The notes beneath the pieces were generated by a model. The model was not told the DNA's origin and did no database searches. It saw nothing but the letters and a program-made list of their open reading frames with translations. From Rubellimicrobium sp. (lineage in GTDB: Bacteria; Pseudomonadota; Alphaproteobacteria; Rhodobacterales; Rhodobacteraceae), in assembly GCA_020852925.1 (NCBI GenBank), contig JADYZU010000028.1:1-64000 (forward strand): a DNA stretch of 64,000 bases, given 5' to 3'. How positions within the stretch are numbered: the stretch's first letter is position 1; each line of letters begins with the position of its first letter. Below are positions 8,253 through 17,873 of this stretch, piece by piece. The translations under genes and the position numbers were made by a program.

Positions 8253-9089
8253 TCAGGCGTGGCGCAAGGCCACCTCGCCCTCGCCCCGGGCGCGGCGGCG
8301 TTGGGCGGCGATCAGATGCGAGACCCGCATGAGCGCCATTCCCCGCATCAGAAGCACCGCCGGTAGAAATGCCCATGCCGTCACCGCCCAGACAAGCCCG
8401 TGCGGCGACCCGAGCACCGCGAAGTCGAAGGCGTCGGCCACCAGCCGGATCGCCGCCGGGATCAGGAATGGCAGGAGAAACCCTAAGATCAGGTTAATCT
8501 GCGCGTCCCGATCCAGCCTGCGCACCACATCGCCCCCGGCCACCGGATCGAACACCGGCAGGTTCACCCAGACGTTGAACCCGGCACGCCGCACCGGCCA
8601 GCCCCCCAGCCGCATCAGCCCGGCAAAGGCCACAAGCATCAAGAGGGTGAAAAGATAGGCAATGCTCGCCGCAACCCGGACCTGCTCCACGGTATGCGCC
8701 CCGCTTTCACCGGCGACGACAAGGACGACAAGGCGGACCGGCGAATAGGGAAAGTCCAGGACATCCGCGGTCCGGCCTCCGAACAGCGCGAACAGGCGGG
8801 TCAGGGTCGTGGGCATGAATTCGCCGCGCAAGAGCAGCGACAGCGCCGCGACGGTCGCGAACAGCGTGACAAAGCGGATGCGGTTGAAAGGCGGAGCGTC
8901 GCGGAATTCGACCACCGTCGGCCAGGCCGCGCGGTATTCCAGATAGGTGAATCCCCCCGCGACCAGCGCCGCAAGCGCCGCCACCTGCGTGGTGTCGGTC
9001 GCCGTGGATGGCAGGATCAGTGCCGGGAGCGCTACCAGGAACGCCACCAGAAACGCGCGCAACAGCGCGCCCGACAGGCGCCACACCAT
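8253..9089 (-). CDS. Conserved multi-spanning membrane protein
   Basis: The 278-residue protein has about six hydrophobic segments: near residues 10-25, 30-50, 75-90, 115-125, 140-160 and two between 205 and 250. It ends in a basic tail with RRRARG. I do not recognise a named family with catalytic motifs; it resembles uncharacterised inner-membrane proteins found beside the EEP-family gene in Rhodobacteraceae. It is the upstream partner of that gene and ends 20 bases before its chosen start. Function is unknown. Confidence 0.6.
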   Translation of the reverse strand: MVWRLSGALLRAFLVAFLVALPALILPSTATDTTQVAALAALVAGGFTYLEYRAAWPTVVEFRDAPPFNRIRFVTLFATVAALSLLLRGEFMPTTLTRLFALFGGRTADVLDFPYSPVRLVVLVVAGESGAHTVEQVRVAASIAYLFTLLMLVAFAGLMRLGGWPVRRAGFNVWVNLPVFDPVAGGDVVRRLDRDAQINLILGFLLPFLIPAAIRLVADAFDFAVLGSPHGLVWAVTAWAFLPAVLLMRGMALMRVSHLIAAQRRRARGEGEVALRHA

Positions 9090-9401
9090 GTCTGCCCATC
9101 CTTTCGCGGCGGTCCGCCTTGTTCCTGCGGTCCCGGCCGTTTGTCCCGCGCCTCACGCGGGCCGTGCCCCAATCATGCCATCTTTCTGCCCAGATCGTTC
9201 CGGCCCGGCAACGGCGGAATCGCCGGGCCACCGGCCGGACCGGCGTTTGCATTGCAAGGTGATGCGCGAATGCAACCGTCCCCGGCGCAAGGGGAGCACT
9301 TCAAACGATTGAAAATGCCGTGAAATAGTTCAGGGGGCGCCGGCATCCGGCCATATCTTGGGGGGCGCGTCCCGCCCCCCACTACCGATGCGCGTCCGCG
9401 C
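9090..9401. other. 312-base intergenic region
   Basis: I see no gene here. The stretch holds a GGCCCGGC / GCCGGGCC hairpin (9202-9209 with 9222-9229) and, close to the end of leuD, the G/C-only hairpin listed separately. The promoter for the leftward membrane-protein gene should lie here, but I cannot point to a convincing -35/-10 pair. Confidence 0.5.
9360..9380 (-). terminator. Hairpin after leuD
   Basis: A perfect 8-base stem (GGGGGGCG with CGCCCCCC) closes a 5-base loop 22 bases beyond the leuD stop. No T-run follows on the minus strand, so it may protect or end the transcript with Rho rather than act as a classic intrinsic terminator. Confidence 0.4.
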
Positions 9402-10007
9402 TCAGACCCAGGGGCGCGCCTTGGCCGCGACCCCCTCGAAGGCGGTGATGGCGCTCTCCTTTTCCATCGTCAGCCCGATATCGTCGAGCCCGTTGACAAG
9501 GCAGTGCTTGCGGAACGGATCGACCTCGAAGCCGATGCGTGTCCCGTCGGACAGCGTGACGGTCTGGCTCTCGAGATCGACCTCGATCCGCGCGTTGGCG
9601 CCCTTCTCGGCATCCTTCATGCACAGGTCGCGCTCGGCCTCGGGCAGGACGATCGGCAGGATGCCGTTCTTGAAGCAGTTGTTGTAGAAGATGTCGGCAA
9701 AACTGGTGGAGATCACGCAGCGGATGCCGAAATCGGCCAGCGCCCAGGGCGCATGTTCGCGTGACGAACCGCAGCCGAAATTGTCGCCCGCGACCAGGAT
9801 CTGCGCCTGCCGGTATTGCGGCCGGTTCAGGACGAAATCCGGGATCTCAGCGCCGTCGGGCGTGTAGCGCATCTCGTCGAAAAGGTTCTTGCCCAGGCCC
9901 GTCCTCTTGATCGTCTTGAGGAATTGCTTGGGGATGATCATGTCGGTGTCGATATTGACCAGCGGCATGGGCGCCGCGATGCCCGACAGGTTGGTGAACT
10001 TGTCCAT
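9402..10007 (-). CDS. leuD: 3-isopropylmalate dehydratase small subunit
   Basis: The 201-residue protein is normal length for LeuD. It carries the swivelling-domain motif [17 protein letters not shown] (about residues 74-90) that closes over the substrate. Together with LeuC it isomerises 2-isopropylmalate to 3-isopropylmalate in leucine synthesis. It lies downstream of leuC but is separated from it by an HdeD-like membrane gene, 3 bases before the leuD start, so all three are probably one transcript. Confidence 0.95.
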   Translation of the reverse strand: MDKFTNLSGIAAPMPLVNIDTDMIIPKQFLKTIKRTGLGKNLFDEMRYTPDGAEIPDFVLNRPQYRQAQILVAGDNFGCGSSREHAPWALADFGIRCVISTSFADIFYNNCFKNGILPIVLPEAERDLCMKDAEKGANARIEVDLESQTVTLSDGTRIGFEVDPFRKHCLVNGLDDIGLTMEKESAITAFEGVAAKARPWV

Positions 10008-10010
10008 GTC

Positions 10011-10529
10011 CTAGAGATCCGTATTCCGTTTGAGGACGACCCCGAGCGCGAGCAGCGTCACGCCCACCGGGATCAGTTCGATGGCAAGAAGCGTGCCGAT
10101 CAGGACCGGCGTCGCCATGAAGGGCGCGAACAGCGCATAAAGCCCGATCGCGATCGAGACGATGGCGGCAAGGACCAGAAGCCAGAACGCCCCGCCCCCG
10201 AAAGCGCGGGCGACAAGGAACCGGCCCAGCCCCGACAGGACCAGAAGCACGCCGGCAAACACGGTGAGCGACACCAGCCCCTGGAACGGGTTGGCGATCA
10301 TCCAGACCCCGAGGATCACCTCGACCAGGCCGAAGAAGAATACCCATCCGGCATGCGGCTGACCCCATCCCGAAAAGCCGCCCCACATGCCGACCACGCC
10401 CGAGACCAGAAACGCCCAGGCGACCAGCACCGTGACCGCAAGGCCCGCCGGCAGCGGGAACGCCAGCGCGGCGATACCCGCGACCAGCGCAAGCGCGCCG
10501 GCGATGACAACATGGGTCGATCCCTTCAT
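10011..10529 (-). CDS. HdeD/DUF308-family membrane protein inside the leuCD operon
   Basis: The 172-residue protein is almost all hydrophobic, with six evenly spaced helices in repeats of the type LVAGIAALAFP, VEVILGVWMIANP and IAIGLYALFAP, which is the DUF308/HdeD pattern. HdeD in E. coli is linked to acid resistance at high cell density; the role of most homologues is unknown. The gene ends 3 bases before leuD and starts about 40 bases after leuC. It has no obvious part in leucine synthesis. Confidence 0.8.
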   Translation of the reverse strand: MKGSTHVVIAGALALVAGIAALAFPLPAGLAVTVLVAWAFLVSGVVGMWGGFSGWGQPHAGWVFFFGLVEVILGVWMIANPFQGLVSLTVFAGVLLVLSGLGRFLVARAFGGGAFWLLVLAAIVSIAIGLYALFAPFMATPVLIGTLLAIELIPVGVTLLALGVVLKRNTDL

Positions 10530-10568
10530 GACCCTTCTCCCTTGTCCTGTCGGTCCGTCCGTCCGATC

Positions 10569-11972
10569 CTACATCAGTTCGCGCGCATCCGTCAGATGCC
10601 CGGTGATGCCCGCGGCCACGGCCATGACCGGGCTCATGAGATGGGTGCGCCCGCCGCGGCCCTGCCGGCCCTCGAAATTGCGGTTCGAGGTCGAGGCGCA
10701 GCGTTCCCCCGGGGCAAGCTGATCGGGGTTCATGCCCAGGCACATCGAACAGCCGGCCAGCCGCCATTCAAAGCCCGCGTCGGTAAAGACCTTGGCAAGG
10801 CCCTCTTCCTCGGCCTGGCGGCGCACGAGACCCGATCCCGGCACCACCAGCCCGGTCACGCCCGACGCCAGATGGCGCCCGCGCAACAGGGCGGCGGCGG
10901 CGCGCAGATCCTCGATCCTTCCGTTGGTGCAGGAGCCGATGAACACCGTGTCGATGCGGATGTCCGACAGCTTTGTTCCCGGCTGAAGGCCCATGTATTC
11001 CAGACTGCGGCGCGCGGCCTCGACCTTGCCGCCCTGGAACGATTCGGGATCGGGGACCACGGCGGTGATCGGCAGCACATCCTCGGGCGAGGTGCCCCAG
11101 GTGACCACGGGGGCGATATCCTCGCCGCGGATGGTCACGACCTTGTCCCAATGCGCGTCGTCGTCGGATTTCAGCGTCTGCCACCAGGCCAGGGCGGCGT
11201 CCCAGTCGGCCCCCTTCGGGGCATGCGGGCGGCCCTTCACATAGGCGAAGGTCTTGTCGTCGGGGGCGATGAGGCCGGCGCGCGCGCCGCCTTCGATCGC
11301 CATGTTGCAGACGGTCATGCGCCCTTCCATCGTCAGGTCGCGGATCGCCTCGCCCATGTATTCGATGACATGGCCGGTGCCGCCGGCAGTGCCGGTCAGG
11401 CCGATGACGGACAGGGTGATGTCCTTGGCCGTCACCCCGGGGGTCAGCCGCCCGGTGATCTCGACCTTCATGTTCTTCGACTTTTTCTGGATCAGGGTCT
11501 GGGTCGCCAGCACATGCTCGACCTCCGACGTGCCGATCCCGTGCGCCAGCGCGCCAAAGGCGCCATGCGTCGCCGTGTGGCTGTCGCCGCAGACCACGGT
11601 CATGCCCGGCAGCGTCCAGCCCTGTTCCGGGCCGACGATGTGGACGATGCCCTGCCGCACGTCGCTGACCGGATAGTAATGGATGCCGAAATCGCGCGCG
11701 TTGCGGTCCAGCGTCTCGACCTGGATGCGCGATTCCTCGTTGTCGATATGCGCCTCGCGGCCGGGGGTGGTGGGAACGTTGTGGTCCGGCACGGCGATGG
11801 TGCGCCCGGGCGAGCGGACCGGGCGGCCGGCCATGCGCAGCCCCTCGAATGCCTGCGGCGAGGTCACCTCATGGACGAGGTGGCGGTCGATATACAGAAG
11901 GCAGGTGCCGTCCTCGGCCTCGTGGGCGACATGGGCATCCCAGATCTTGTCGTAGAGCGTCTTGCCGGACAT
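10569..11972 (-). CDS. leuC: 3-isopropylmalate dehydratase large subunit
   Basis: The protein is 467 residues from the ATG at 11972, which gives the standard N-terminus [14 protein letters not shown]. The frame is open further back through the tRNA-Gln gene, which cannot be coding. The 4Fe-4S ligands are visible in [11 protein letters not shown] and in [10 protein letters not shown], and the C-terminal motif [13 protein letters not shown] is present. It catalyses the leucine-pathway isomerisation with LeuD. It is first in the leftward leuC-HdeD-leuD unit. Confidence 0.95.
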   Translation of the reverse strand: MSGKTLYDKIWDAHVAHEAEDGTCLLYIDRHLVHEVTSPQAFEGLRMAGRPVRSPGRTIAVPDHNVPTTPGREAHIDNEESRIQVETLDRNARDFGIHYYPVSDVRQGIVHIVGPEQGWTLPGMTVVCGDSHTATHGAFGALAHGIGTSEVEHVLATQTLIQKKSKNMKVEITGRLTPGVTAKDITLSVIGLTGTAGGTGHVIEYMGEAIRDLTMEGRMTVCNMAIEGGARAGLIAPDDKTFAYVKGRPHAPKGADWDAALAWWQTLKSDDDAHWDKVVTIRGEDIAPVVTWGTSPEDVLPITAVVPDPESFQGGKVEAARRSLEYMGLQPGTKLSDIRIDTVFIGSCTNGRIEDLRAAAALLRGRHLASGVTGLVVPGSGLVRRQAEEEGLAKVFTDAGFEWRLAGCSMCLGMNPDQLAPGERCASTSNRNFEGRQGRGGRTHLMSPVMAVAAGITGHLTDARELM

Positions 11973-12222
11973 TGGTCCTCTCCGGTTCGGAAAATGGCGG
12001 GTGAGGGGGCGCGCGATCGCCGCACGCGCCGGGCGGCGGTCATCAGGGCCGTGCAGGAATGGACAGCGCAGCACCGTGGAACCGCCAGGGCAGCCGCGCG
12101 CGATCATCCATGTCGAAGACCATCTGCATGCCCCCGCCCATACACCCGCGGGCCGCCCCGGACAAGCCACCGCCGCAGGCCGGACGGCATCGGGCGGGCG
12201 GATCGCGTTGTGGCGGGAATAC

Positions 12223-12297
12223 TGGCTGGGGAGGTAGGATTCGAACCTACAACCTGCGGTACCAAAAACCGTTGCGCTACCGTTGCGCCACTCCCCA
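12223..12297 (-). tRNA. tRNA-Gln(TTG)
   Basis: On the minus strand the 75 bases fold as a full cloverleaf: acceptor TGGGGAG/CTCCCCA, D-stem GCGC/GCGC, anticodon loop TTTTGGT with anticodon TTG, T-arm GTAGG-TTCGAAT-CCTAC, discriminator G and an encoded CCA. The top pair of the anticodon stem (27-43) is A-C rather than Watson-Crick. It lies between leuC and kdsA, all on the minus strand. Confidence 0.95.
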
Positions 12298-12368
12298 GCA
12301 GTGGGGCGGTGAATAGCCAAGAGTTCCGGCCGGTTCAAGCCCCGTCGCGCGCCTTTTTCGGGCCTGTC

Positions 12369-13202
12369 TCATGCATCGACGGGGTCGGCCTTGGCCAGCC
12401 GGTCAAAGGCCATGAGCCCCTTCACCAGCGCCTCCATCCGCGCCAGCGGAATCATGTTCGGCCCGTCGGATGGGGCGCGGTCGGGGTCTTCGTGGGTTTC
12501 GACAAAGACGGCGGCGATGCCGATGCTGACCGCCGCGCGCGCCAGCACCGGCGCGAATTCCCGCTGCCCACCCGAGGAAGCACCCTGCCCGCCCGGTTGC
12601 TGCACCGCGTGGGTCGCATCCATGACCACGGGCCAGCCCGTGCGTTTCATGATCGGCAGAGACCGCATGTCCGCGACCAGGGTGTTGTAGCCGAAGGACA
12701 CGCCCCTTTCTGTCAGGAGGATCCGGCGATTGCCGGTCGAGGCGACCTTGGCCGCGACATGGTCCATGTCCCAGGGCGCGAGGAACTGGCCCTTCTTCAC
12801 GTTCACCGCCGCCCCCGTGGCCCCCGCCGCCAGCAGAAGATCGGTCTGCCGACAGAGGAAGGCCGGGATCTGGAGCACATCCGCCACCTCGGCCACCCGG
12901 GCGCATTGTTCGGGCGCGTGCACATCGGTCAGGACCGGACAGCCGATGGTCGAACGCACATCGCCAAGGATGCGCAGCCCTTCGTCCATGCCGACGCCGC
13001 GGCGCCCGGACAGCGAGGTGCGGTTGGCCTTGTCGTAGCTGGCCTTGAAGACATAGCCCGCGCCATGGGCGGCGCAGATGCGGGCCATCTCGGCCGCGAT
13101 CATCAGCGCGTGGTCGCGCGATTCGATCTGGCAGGGACCGGCGATCACCGTGAGCGGGCGGTCGTTGGCGATGCTGAGCGGGCCGATGGTCACGTCGGTC
13201 AT
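12369..13202 (-). CDS. kdsA: 3-deoxy-8-phosphooctulonate synthase (Kdo-8-P synthase)
   Basis: KdsA condenses phosphoenolpyruvate with arabinose-5-phosphate to make Kdo-8-phosphate for lipopolysaccharide and for Kdo-linked capsules. The 277-residue protein shows [43 protein letters not shown] and [12 protein letters not shown], all diagnostic. I use the ATG at 13202, preceded by GGAGG, over an in-frame ATG at 13223 with no ribosome site. It follows kpsT-kpsE on the same strand after a gap of 94 bases, consistent with a capsule gene group. Confidence 0.95.
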   Translation of the reverse strand: MTDVTIGPLSIANDRPLTVIAGPCQIESRDHALMIAAEMARICAAHGAGYVFKASYDKANRTSLSGRRGVGMDEGLRILGDVRSTIGCPVLTDVHAPEQCARVAEVADVLQIPAFLCRQTDLLLAAGATGAAVNVKKGQFLAPWDMDHVAAKVASTGNRRILLTERGVSFGYNTLVADMRSLPIMKRTGWPVVMDATHAVQQPGGQGASSGGQREFAPVLARAAVSIGIAAVFVETHEDPDRAPSDGPNMIPLARMEALVKGLMAFDRLAKADPVDA

Positions 13203-13296
13203 GGGGCCTCCGGTGCCGGACATGCGGATGGCGCCCCATAGCGCGACCGGCCCGCCCTGTCACGGGTGCGCCGATCCTGCCCGAGCGGGCGCTGCC

Positions 13297-15114
13297 CTAG
13301 CTTGTCACCTGTTCGCGCAGGATCGAGGCGGTGAGCGAGATCATCAGATACACACCGCTGAGCACCAGCAGCGCGAGCAGCGTATTCTCGAACGCGCGCG
13401 GGTAGGTGGCCACGTCGGGGGCGATGGGCGGCACGCCGGTTGCCAGATAGCGCACCTGACGGTTGGCCTCGACCCGGGCGGTTTCCATCTGGGTCAGCGC
13501 CTGCTGCACCATCAGGGTCTGGAAGGTGTAATTCTCTTCGGCCAGCCGCAGTTCGGTATTGCGCGCGGCCAGCGACGACCCCTCTTCGCCGGCGCGGGTC
13601 ATCTCGTTGCGCAGTTCGGCGATCAGGTTCTCGATATTGGCGATCTGGCTGCGCAGCGCATCGACCTGCGCCTGATTCGGCCGCGACACCGACAGCCGTT
13701 GCTCAAGCTGGAGCTGCGCCTGCTGCCGTTCGGTCTCGAGCGCCGAAATCTGCGCCGTGCGCGCCGCGGTTTCGCCCACCGGGTCGATCTGCTGCACCTG
13801 CTGCTGGATCCCCAGCCATGTCTGCAACGCCTCGGCACGGCGGGCCTCGGCTGATTCGTAGCTCTGGCGGGCGCCGGCCATCTGATCCTCGCGCAGGCGC
13901 AGCGAAAGCTGGTCCACCTGCTCCTCGGCATAGTGGATCAGCGCCTCGGAGAAGGTCTGGCTGGTCGCCGGATCGGCGGCGATCACCTCCATGCGGATGA
14001 TACCCTCGGTCGGGTCGTAGGAGATGCGCACATGCCGCAGGTAGGCGCGGTAGGCCTCTTCGTTGGTGGCCTGCGGATCGAGGCGCTGGATCGGGTCGAT
14101 GCCTTCCTGGCTGAAATGCGCCTTGAACCCGTGTTCGGCATCGAGGCGCAACATCGCCTCGCGCGAGGACAGGTAGTCCTGCACCGCGATACTGTCCTGC
14201 TGCGTGGCCATCGACGTGCCCTGGAACAGCCCGCCCAGCCCGCCGACCGGACTTGCCGGCTGGGCCTGCTGGATCACGAAGGCCGAGCGCGTCGCATACA
14301 TCGGGGTGGCGATGGTGTAGAAATACCACCCCACAAGCAGCGTGGGCAGCAGGATGAAGAACGTCAGCCGGGTCAGGAGGGCGGCCACCTTGCGCTGGCG
14401 GCGCCGGGCGATGTCGCGCTGGATGCGCATGATTTCGTCCGAGCGCCGTTGCGCCGCCGCCCGTTGCGGCGTCATGATCTCGGTCGAGGGCAGGTTGTGC
14501 TGCCCCTTGGCCGGGACCGTCTGCGGCAACTGGATCCGCCCGAGCGCGGCGCCCGCGGCCCCCTGTGCGGCGGCGGGCTGAACCAGTTCGAGGATCCGGT
14601 TCATCTGGAAGGGATCGACACCCCGCGCGCGCAACTGGCGCACCGCGTCGTAGTCCGAGGCGACCTCAAGCCCGTGTTTCTGCGCAACCCGCCGCGCCAT
14701 GCGCAACTGCCGCCCGGTCAGCCCCTCCTGCCGGATCGCCTCAAGCTCCTGTTCGGAACTGGCGGTCAGCGCGGTGCCGGTCTGCACTGTGCCGGTCTGG
14801 GCTGCGGCGGGCGGGTGGGCTGGCGCCGGAGCGGGTGCAGGTTCTGCCGCGCCTTTCGCCGCGCGTTCGGGCGCAGGCGATGCGGCGGGACGCTGCCCGC
14901 CGGACCTGAGCGCGCCGATCATGTCGCGCACGCCCGAAGCGGCGGGGGCGCCGGGGGCGGTGGCGCCTGCCGGGGCGCCGGTATGGGCCGGCGGAAAGGC
15001 GGACACCCTGACCTCGGTGCGGGGCGCCCCGGTCGCGGATCCGTTCGCCGCCCCCGCGGCCGCGGGCGCGGTGCGCCGTATCCGGAATTTCAACGCCTTA
15101 GGCCTGGTAGTCAT
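13297..15114 (-). CDS. kpsE: Capsule polysaccharide export inner-membrane protein (KpsE/BexC/CtrB family)
   Basis: KpsE-type proteins bridge the KpsMT ABC exporter to the outer-membrane channel. The 605-residue protein has the expected two membrane helices, about residues 245-268 and 575-598, with a long periplasmic coiled-coil part between them (about 400-560, rich in Q/E/A/L). The first 235 residues are unusual: a low-complexity Ala/Pro/Gly stretch and a small basic domain (GLTGRQLRMARRVAQKHG) on the cytoplasmic side. Many family members are near 380 residues. The start overlaps the end of kpsT by 17 bases. Confidence 0.85.
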   Translation of the reverse strand: MTTRPKALKFRIRRTAPAAAGAANGSATGAPRTEVRVSAFPPAHTGAPAGATAPGAPAASGVRDMIGALRSGGQRPAASPAPERAAKGAAEPAPAPAPAHPPAAAQTGTVQTGTALTASSEQELEAIRQEGLTGRQLRMARRVAQKHGLEVASDYDAVRQLRARGVDPFQMNRILELVQPAAAQGAAGAALGRIQLPQTVPAKGQHNLPSTEIMTPQRAAAQRRSDEIMRIQRDIARRRQRKVAALLTRLTFFILLPTLLVGWYFYTIATPMYATRSAFVIQQAQPASPVGGLGGLFQGTSMATQQDSIAVQDYLSSREAMLRLDAEHGFKAHFSQEGIDPIQRLDPQATNEEAYRAYLRHVRISYDPTEGIIRMEVIAADPATSQTFSEALIHYAEEQVDQLSLRLREDQMAGARQSYESAEARRAEALQTWLGIQQQVQQIDPVGETAARTAQISALETERQQAQLQLEQRLSVSRPNQAQVDALRSQIANIENLIAELRNEMTRAGEEGSSLAARNTELRLAEENYTFQTLMVQQALTQMETARVEANRQVRYLATGVPPIAPDVATYPRAFENTLLALLVLSGVYLMISLTASILREQVTS

Positions 15115-15751
15115 AAAGTTCCCTTGCCTCTTCCAGCGTGTCGAACATGGTGATGCGCCCGTCCTTGAGCACCGCTGCCGTGGTCGCGAACCGTTCGAGC
15201 ACCTCTGGCTGGTGCGAGACGATCACGACCGTGGTCTTTTCCAGCCGCTCCCGCAGGATTTCGCCGGCCTTGCGGTTGAATTCGGCATCGGTGGTCTGCG
15301 GCATCCCCTCGTCGATCAGATAGATGTCGAAATCGAGCGCAAGCATGAGCGAAAAGGTGAACCGCGCCCGCATCCCGGCGCTGTAGGTGCCCACCGGCAT
15401 GTCGAAATATTCGCCGATTCCCGACAGCCAGCGCGAGAACGCCTCGACATAATCGGGGTCGAGCCCGTAGAGCCGCGCGATGTAGCGGCTGTTTTCCTTG
15501 GCGGTGTGCTTGCTCACCACCCCGCCCATGAAGCCGAGCGGGAAAGAGATGCGGCAGGCGCGCGTGATCTCGCCCTCGTCGGGTTTCTCGAGGCCGGCCA
15601 TCATGTTGATGAGCGTGGTCTTGCCCGTCCCGTTCGGGGCGAGGATGCCAAGCGACCGGCCGAGATCGACACGGAACGAGGCGCCGTCAAGGATCACCTT
15701 GCGCCGCTGTCCCGTCCAGAACGATTTGCTCACATTTCGAAACTCGAGCAT
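15098..15751 (-). CDS. kpsT: Capsule polysaccharide export ATP-binding protein
   Basis: The 217-residue protein matches the KpsT/BexA/CtrD group in length and motifs: Walker A APNGTGKTTL (about 37-46), an unusual signature YSAGMRARFTFSL (about 131-143) and Walker B IYLIDEG. The ATG at 15751 gives the family N-terminus MLEFRNVSKSF with a purine-rich site upstream; earlier starts in frame have no family match. It should pair with a KpsM permease, but no kpsM lies on either side (kpsE downstream, nhaA upstream). Confidence 0.9.
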   Translation of the reverse strand: MLEFRNVSKSFWTGQRRKVILDGASFRVDLGRSLGILAPNGTGKTTLINMMAGLEKPDEGEITRACRISFPLGFMGGVVSKHTAKENSRYIARLYGLDPDYVEAFSRWLSGIGEYFDMPVGTYSAGMRARFTFSLMLALDFDIYLIDEGMPQTTDAEFNRKAGEILRERLEKTTVVIVSHQPEVLERFATTAAVLKDGRITMFDTLEEARELYDYQA

Positions 15752-15898
15752 GGCCCGCCTCTCGACTCCGCCCGCCCTTTCTGCCCCATCGGCGTTAACG
15801 GCGCGTTTCATCGCCTCGTCGCATCCGATTGTGGCGAAAGCGGGCCCCGGTGTCACCCATTTCCGGGCAGGGGCGGCGCGGGCGGGCGGGTCCGCGCC

Positions 15899-17191
15899 TC
15901 AGTGACGTTTCTCGATCCGCAGGATCAGCCCCGCCGCCACCGCCACCACCGATCCGGCAAAGGACAGAAGCGCCCCCATCTTGGCCGCTTCCTGCACCGG
16001 GATCGTGCCCAGCATCGTGTCGGGCGCGAAGGCGACCGAGGCCACGAACAGCGCCACGGTAAAGCCGATCGCCGCCACGCAGCCCAGCACGAAGAGATCG
16101 CGCATCCCCATCCCCTCGGGCAGGCCAAGGCGCAGCGGATAGGCCGCGATCCAGCCCAGAAGCGCGATCCCGAGAGGCTTGCCCAGCAGAAGCCCGGCCA
16201 GAACCAGCCAGGTGGGCGTGCCGATCGAGGCGAATTCGACCCCGGCATTGGTCAGGCCGAAGAGGAACAGGACGATCTGCACCGGTGCCTTGAGCAGATG
16301 TTCCACATGGTTGAGAAGGTCGGGCATCGCCGCTTCGCGGTGATCGAAGATGCCGAAGTCGCGGTCGGCATGGGGCAGCGTCGGCACGATCGGCAGAAGG
16401 CCCAGCGCCGGATGGATCCCGGCCTTCTGGAAGGCGAACCAGGACACCGCCCCGGCCAGGGCATAGGGCCAGAACGACAGTTTCTCGCGCGTCCAGGTGG
16501 AATGCGGGCGGTCCTGCCGGTGCCGGTCAAGGCGGCGCGGCAGCCAGTTGGCCAGGACGAACACCGCCACCGCGGCGCCAAGCGAGAGGAGAAGCCACGC
16601 CGGCGCCAGCGCCCCGGTGGGATAGAAGATGGCAAGGATGATCAGGCCGCCCGCATCGTCGGCAATGGCCAGCAGCAGCAGAAAGCGCACCGCCGGATGG
16701 GCCGCGCCGAACACCACCACGCCCACGAGATAGGAAAACGCGATATCGGTCGCGGTCGGGATCGCCCAGCCATGCGCAACCGCCTCCCAGGTGGCCGAAC
16801 CCAGCAGCGCCGCCAGCCCGAGGTAGACCGCCACCGGCCCCGCCATGCCGCCCAGCGTGGCGATGAGCGGCGTCGCCGCCTTGCGCCCGCGCAACGGCCC
16901 GTCCTTCAGGATCACCGCCTCCCACACCTCCTTGGCGGCGATGGCGAAGAAGAAGGCCATGAGGATATCGTTCACGAGGAAATGCAGCGTGAGCGTGCGC
17001 CCGCCCGTCCCGTCGCCCGTCCCGCCGCCCGCTGAGTCATGCGCGGCACCGATGGGCAGTCCCTCGGCGATGATGTAATCGACAAGGGCGCGATACTGCT
17101 CGGGGGCGAGATTCGCCCAGACCAGGGCCAGGAGCGCGCCTCCGAGAAGCAGGAGCGAGTAGGTGGTGACGAAATTCCAGATTCGATGCAT
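15899..17191 (-). CDS. nhaA: Na+/H+ antiporter NhaA
   Basis: This 430-residue inner-membrane antiporter exchanges sodium for protons in pH and salt homeostasis. The unwound-helix motif PTATDIAFSY and the double-aspartate site AIADDAGGLI, the ion-binding pair of NhaA, are both visible, with about eleven or twelve hydrophobic helices. I start at the ATG at 17191 (MHRIWNF); the frame extends upstream but into the divergent glycosylase promoter. It is divergent from the uracil-DNA glycosylase gene, with only 52 bases between the starts. Confidence 0.93.
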   Translation of the reverse strand: MHRIWNFVTTYSLLLLGGALLALVWANLAPEQYRALVDYIIAEGLPIGAAHDSAGGGTGDGTGGRTLTLHFLVNDILMAFFFAIAAKEVWEAVILKDGPLRGRKAATPLIATLGGMAGPVAVYLGLAALLGSATWEAVAHGWAIPTATDIAFSYLVGVVVFGAAHPAVRFLLLLAIADDAGGLIILAIFYPTGALAPAWLLLSLGAAVAVFVLANWLPRRLDRHRQDRPHSTWTREKLSFWPYALAGAVSWFAFQKAGIHPALGLLPIVPTLPHADRDFGIFDHREAAMPDLLNHVEHLLKAPVQIVLFLFGLTNAGVEFASIGTPTWLVLAGLLLGKPLGIALLGWIAAYPLRLGLPEGMGMRDLFVLGCVAAIGFTVALFVASVAFAPDTMLGTIPVQEAAKMGALLSFAGSVVAVAAGLILRIEKRH

Positions 17192-17243
17192 CGTGGTCCT
17201 GCCCAGAGGCCCGCGCCCGGGCGGCCGGGACAAGAGCTAGGGC

Positions 17244-17873
17244 ATGCCCGTCCCGGACGCAACCGCGCCAGAGGGCGGCGACGCCTCGGCGCCGCTGCGC
17301 GCGCGGATCGCGGCCTGCCGCATCTGCGCCGCGCGCTTTGCCGCCACCGCCACCGCCCACGAGCCGCGCCCGGTGGTGTGGTTCCGCCCGCAGGCGCGGC
17401 TGCTCATCGCCGGGCAGGCGCCGGGGCGGCGGGTCCATGCCTCGGGCATCCCGTTCGACGATCCCTCGGGCGACAGGTTGCGCGACTGGCTCGGGCTGAC
17501 GCCGGAGGCGTTCCATGACCTTGGCCGGGTGGCGATCGTGCCGATGGCCTTCTGCTTTCCGGGGCAGGACGAAAGGGGCGCCGACCTGCCGCCGCCGCCG
17601 GTCTGCGCGCGCACCTGGCGCGATCAGGTGATGGCGGCGCTGCCCGCGGTGCGCATGACCGTCCTTGTCGGCGGGGCTGCGATCCGCTGGCATCTCGGGG
17701 CCGCGAATGTCACCCGGGCGGTCCGGGACTGGCGCGCGCAGTTTCCGCGCATCGTCCCCTTGCCCCATCCGTCCTGGCGCAATACCGGCTGGCTTGGGGC
17801 CAATCCGTGGTTCGCCGCCGAAGTCCTGCCCGCCCTGCGCGACGAGGTCGCGCGCCTGATGGAGACGCCATGA
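17244..17873 (+). CDS. Uracil-DNA glycosylase family protein
   Basis: The 209-residue protein has the family's active-site GQAPGRRVHASGIPFDDPSG (about 55-74) and the second motif PLPHPSWRN (about 173-181). The CxxC pair in RIAACRICAARF near the N-terminus fits the iron-sulfur-associated UDG-like groups. The group acts in base excision repair; the exact substrate of this subfamily cannot be told from sequence. It overlaps the next gene by 4 bases (ATGA). Confidence 0.82.
   Translation: MPVPDATAPEGGDASAPLRARIAACRICAARFAATATAHEPRPVVWFRPQARLLIAGQAPGRRVHASGIPFDDPSGDRLRDWLGLTPEAFHDLGRVAIVPMAFCFPGQDERGADLPPPPVCARTWRDQVMAALPAVRMTVLVGGAAIRWHLGAANVTRAVRDWRAQFPRIVPLPHPSWRNTGWLGANPWFAAEVLPALRDEVARLMETP

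Noticed and set aside
9816-13241. A 1,141-codon open frame on the plus strand across leuD, leuC, tRNA-Gln and kdsA
   Set aside because: It lies opposite well-supported genes and through a tRNA, has the Arg/His/Gln/Gly-rich make-up of antisense frames in high-GC DNA, and shows no domain.
14699-17035. A 778-codon plus-strand frame opposite kpsE, kpsT and nhaA
   Set aside because: Antisense shadow with biased composition; the minus-strand genes have clear motifs.
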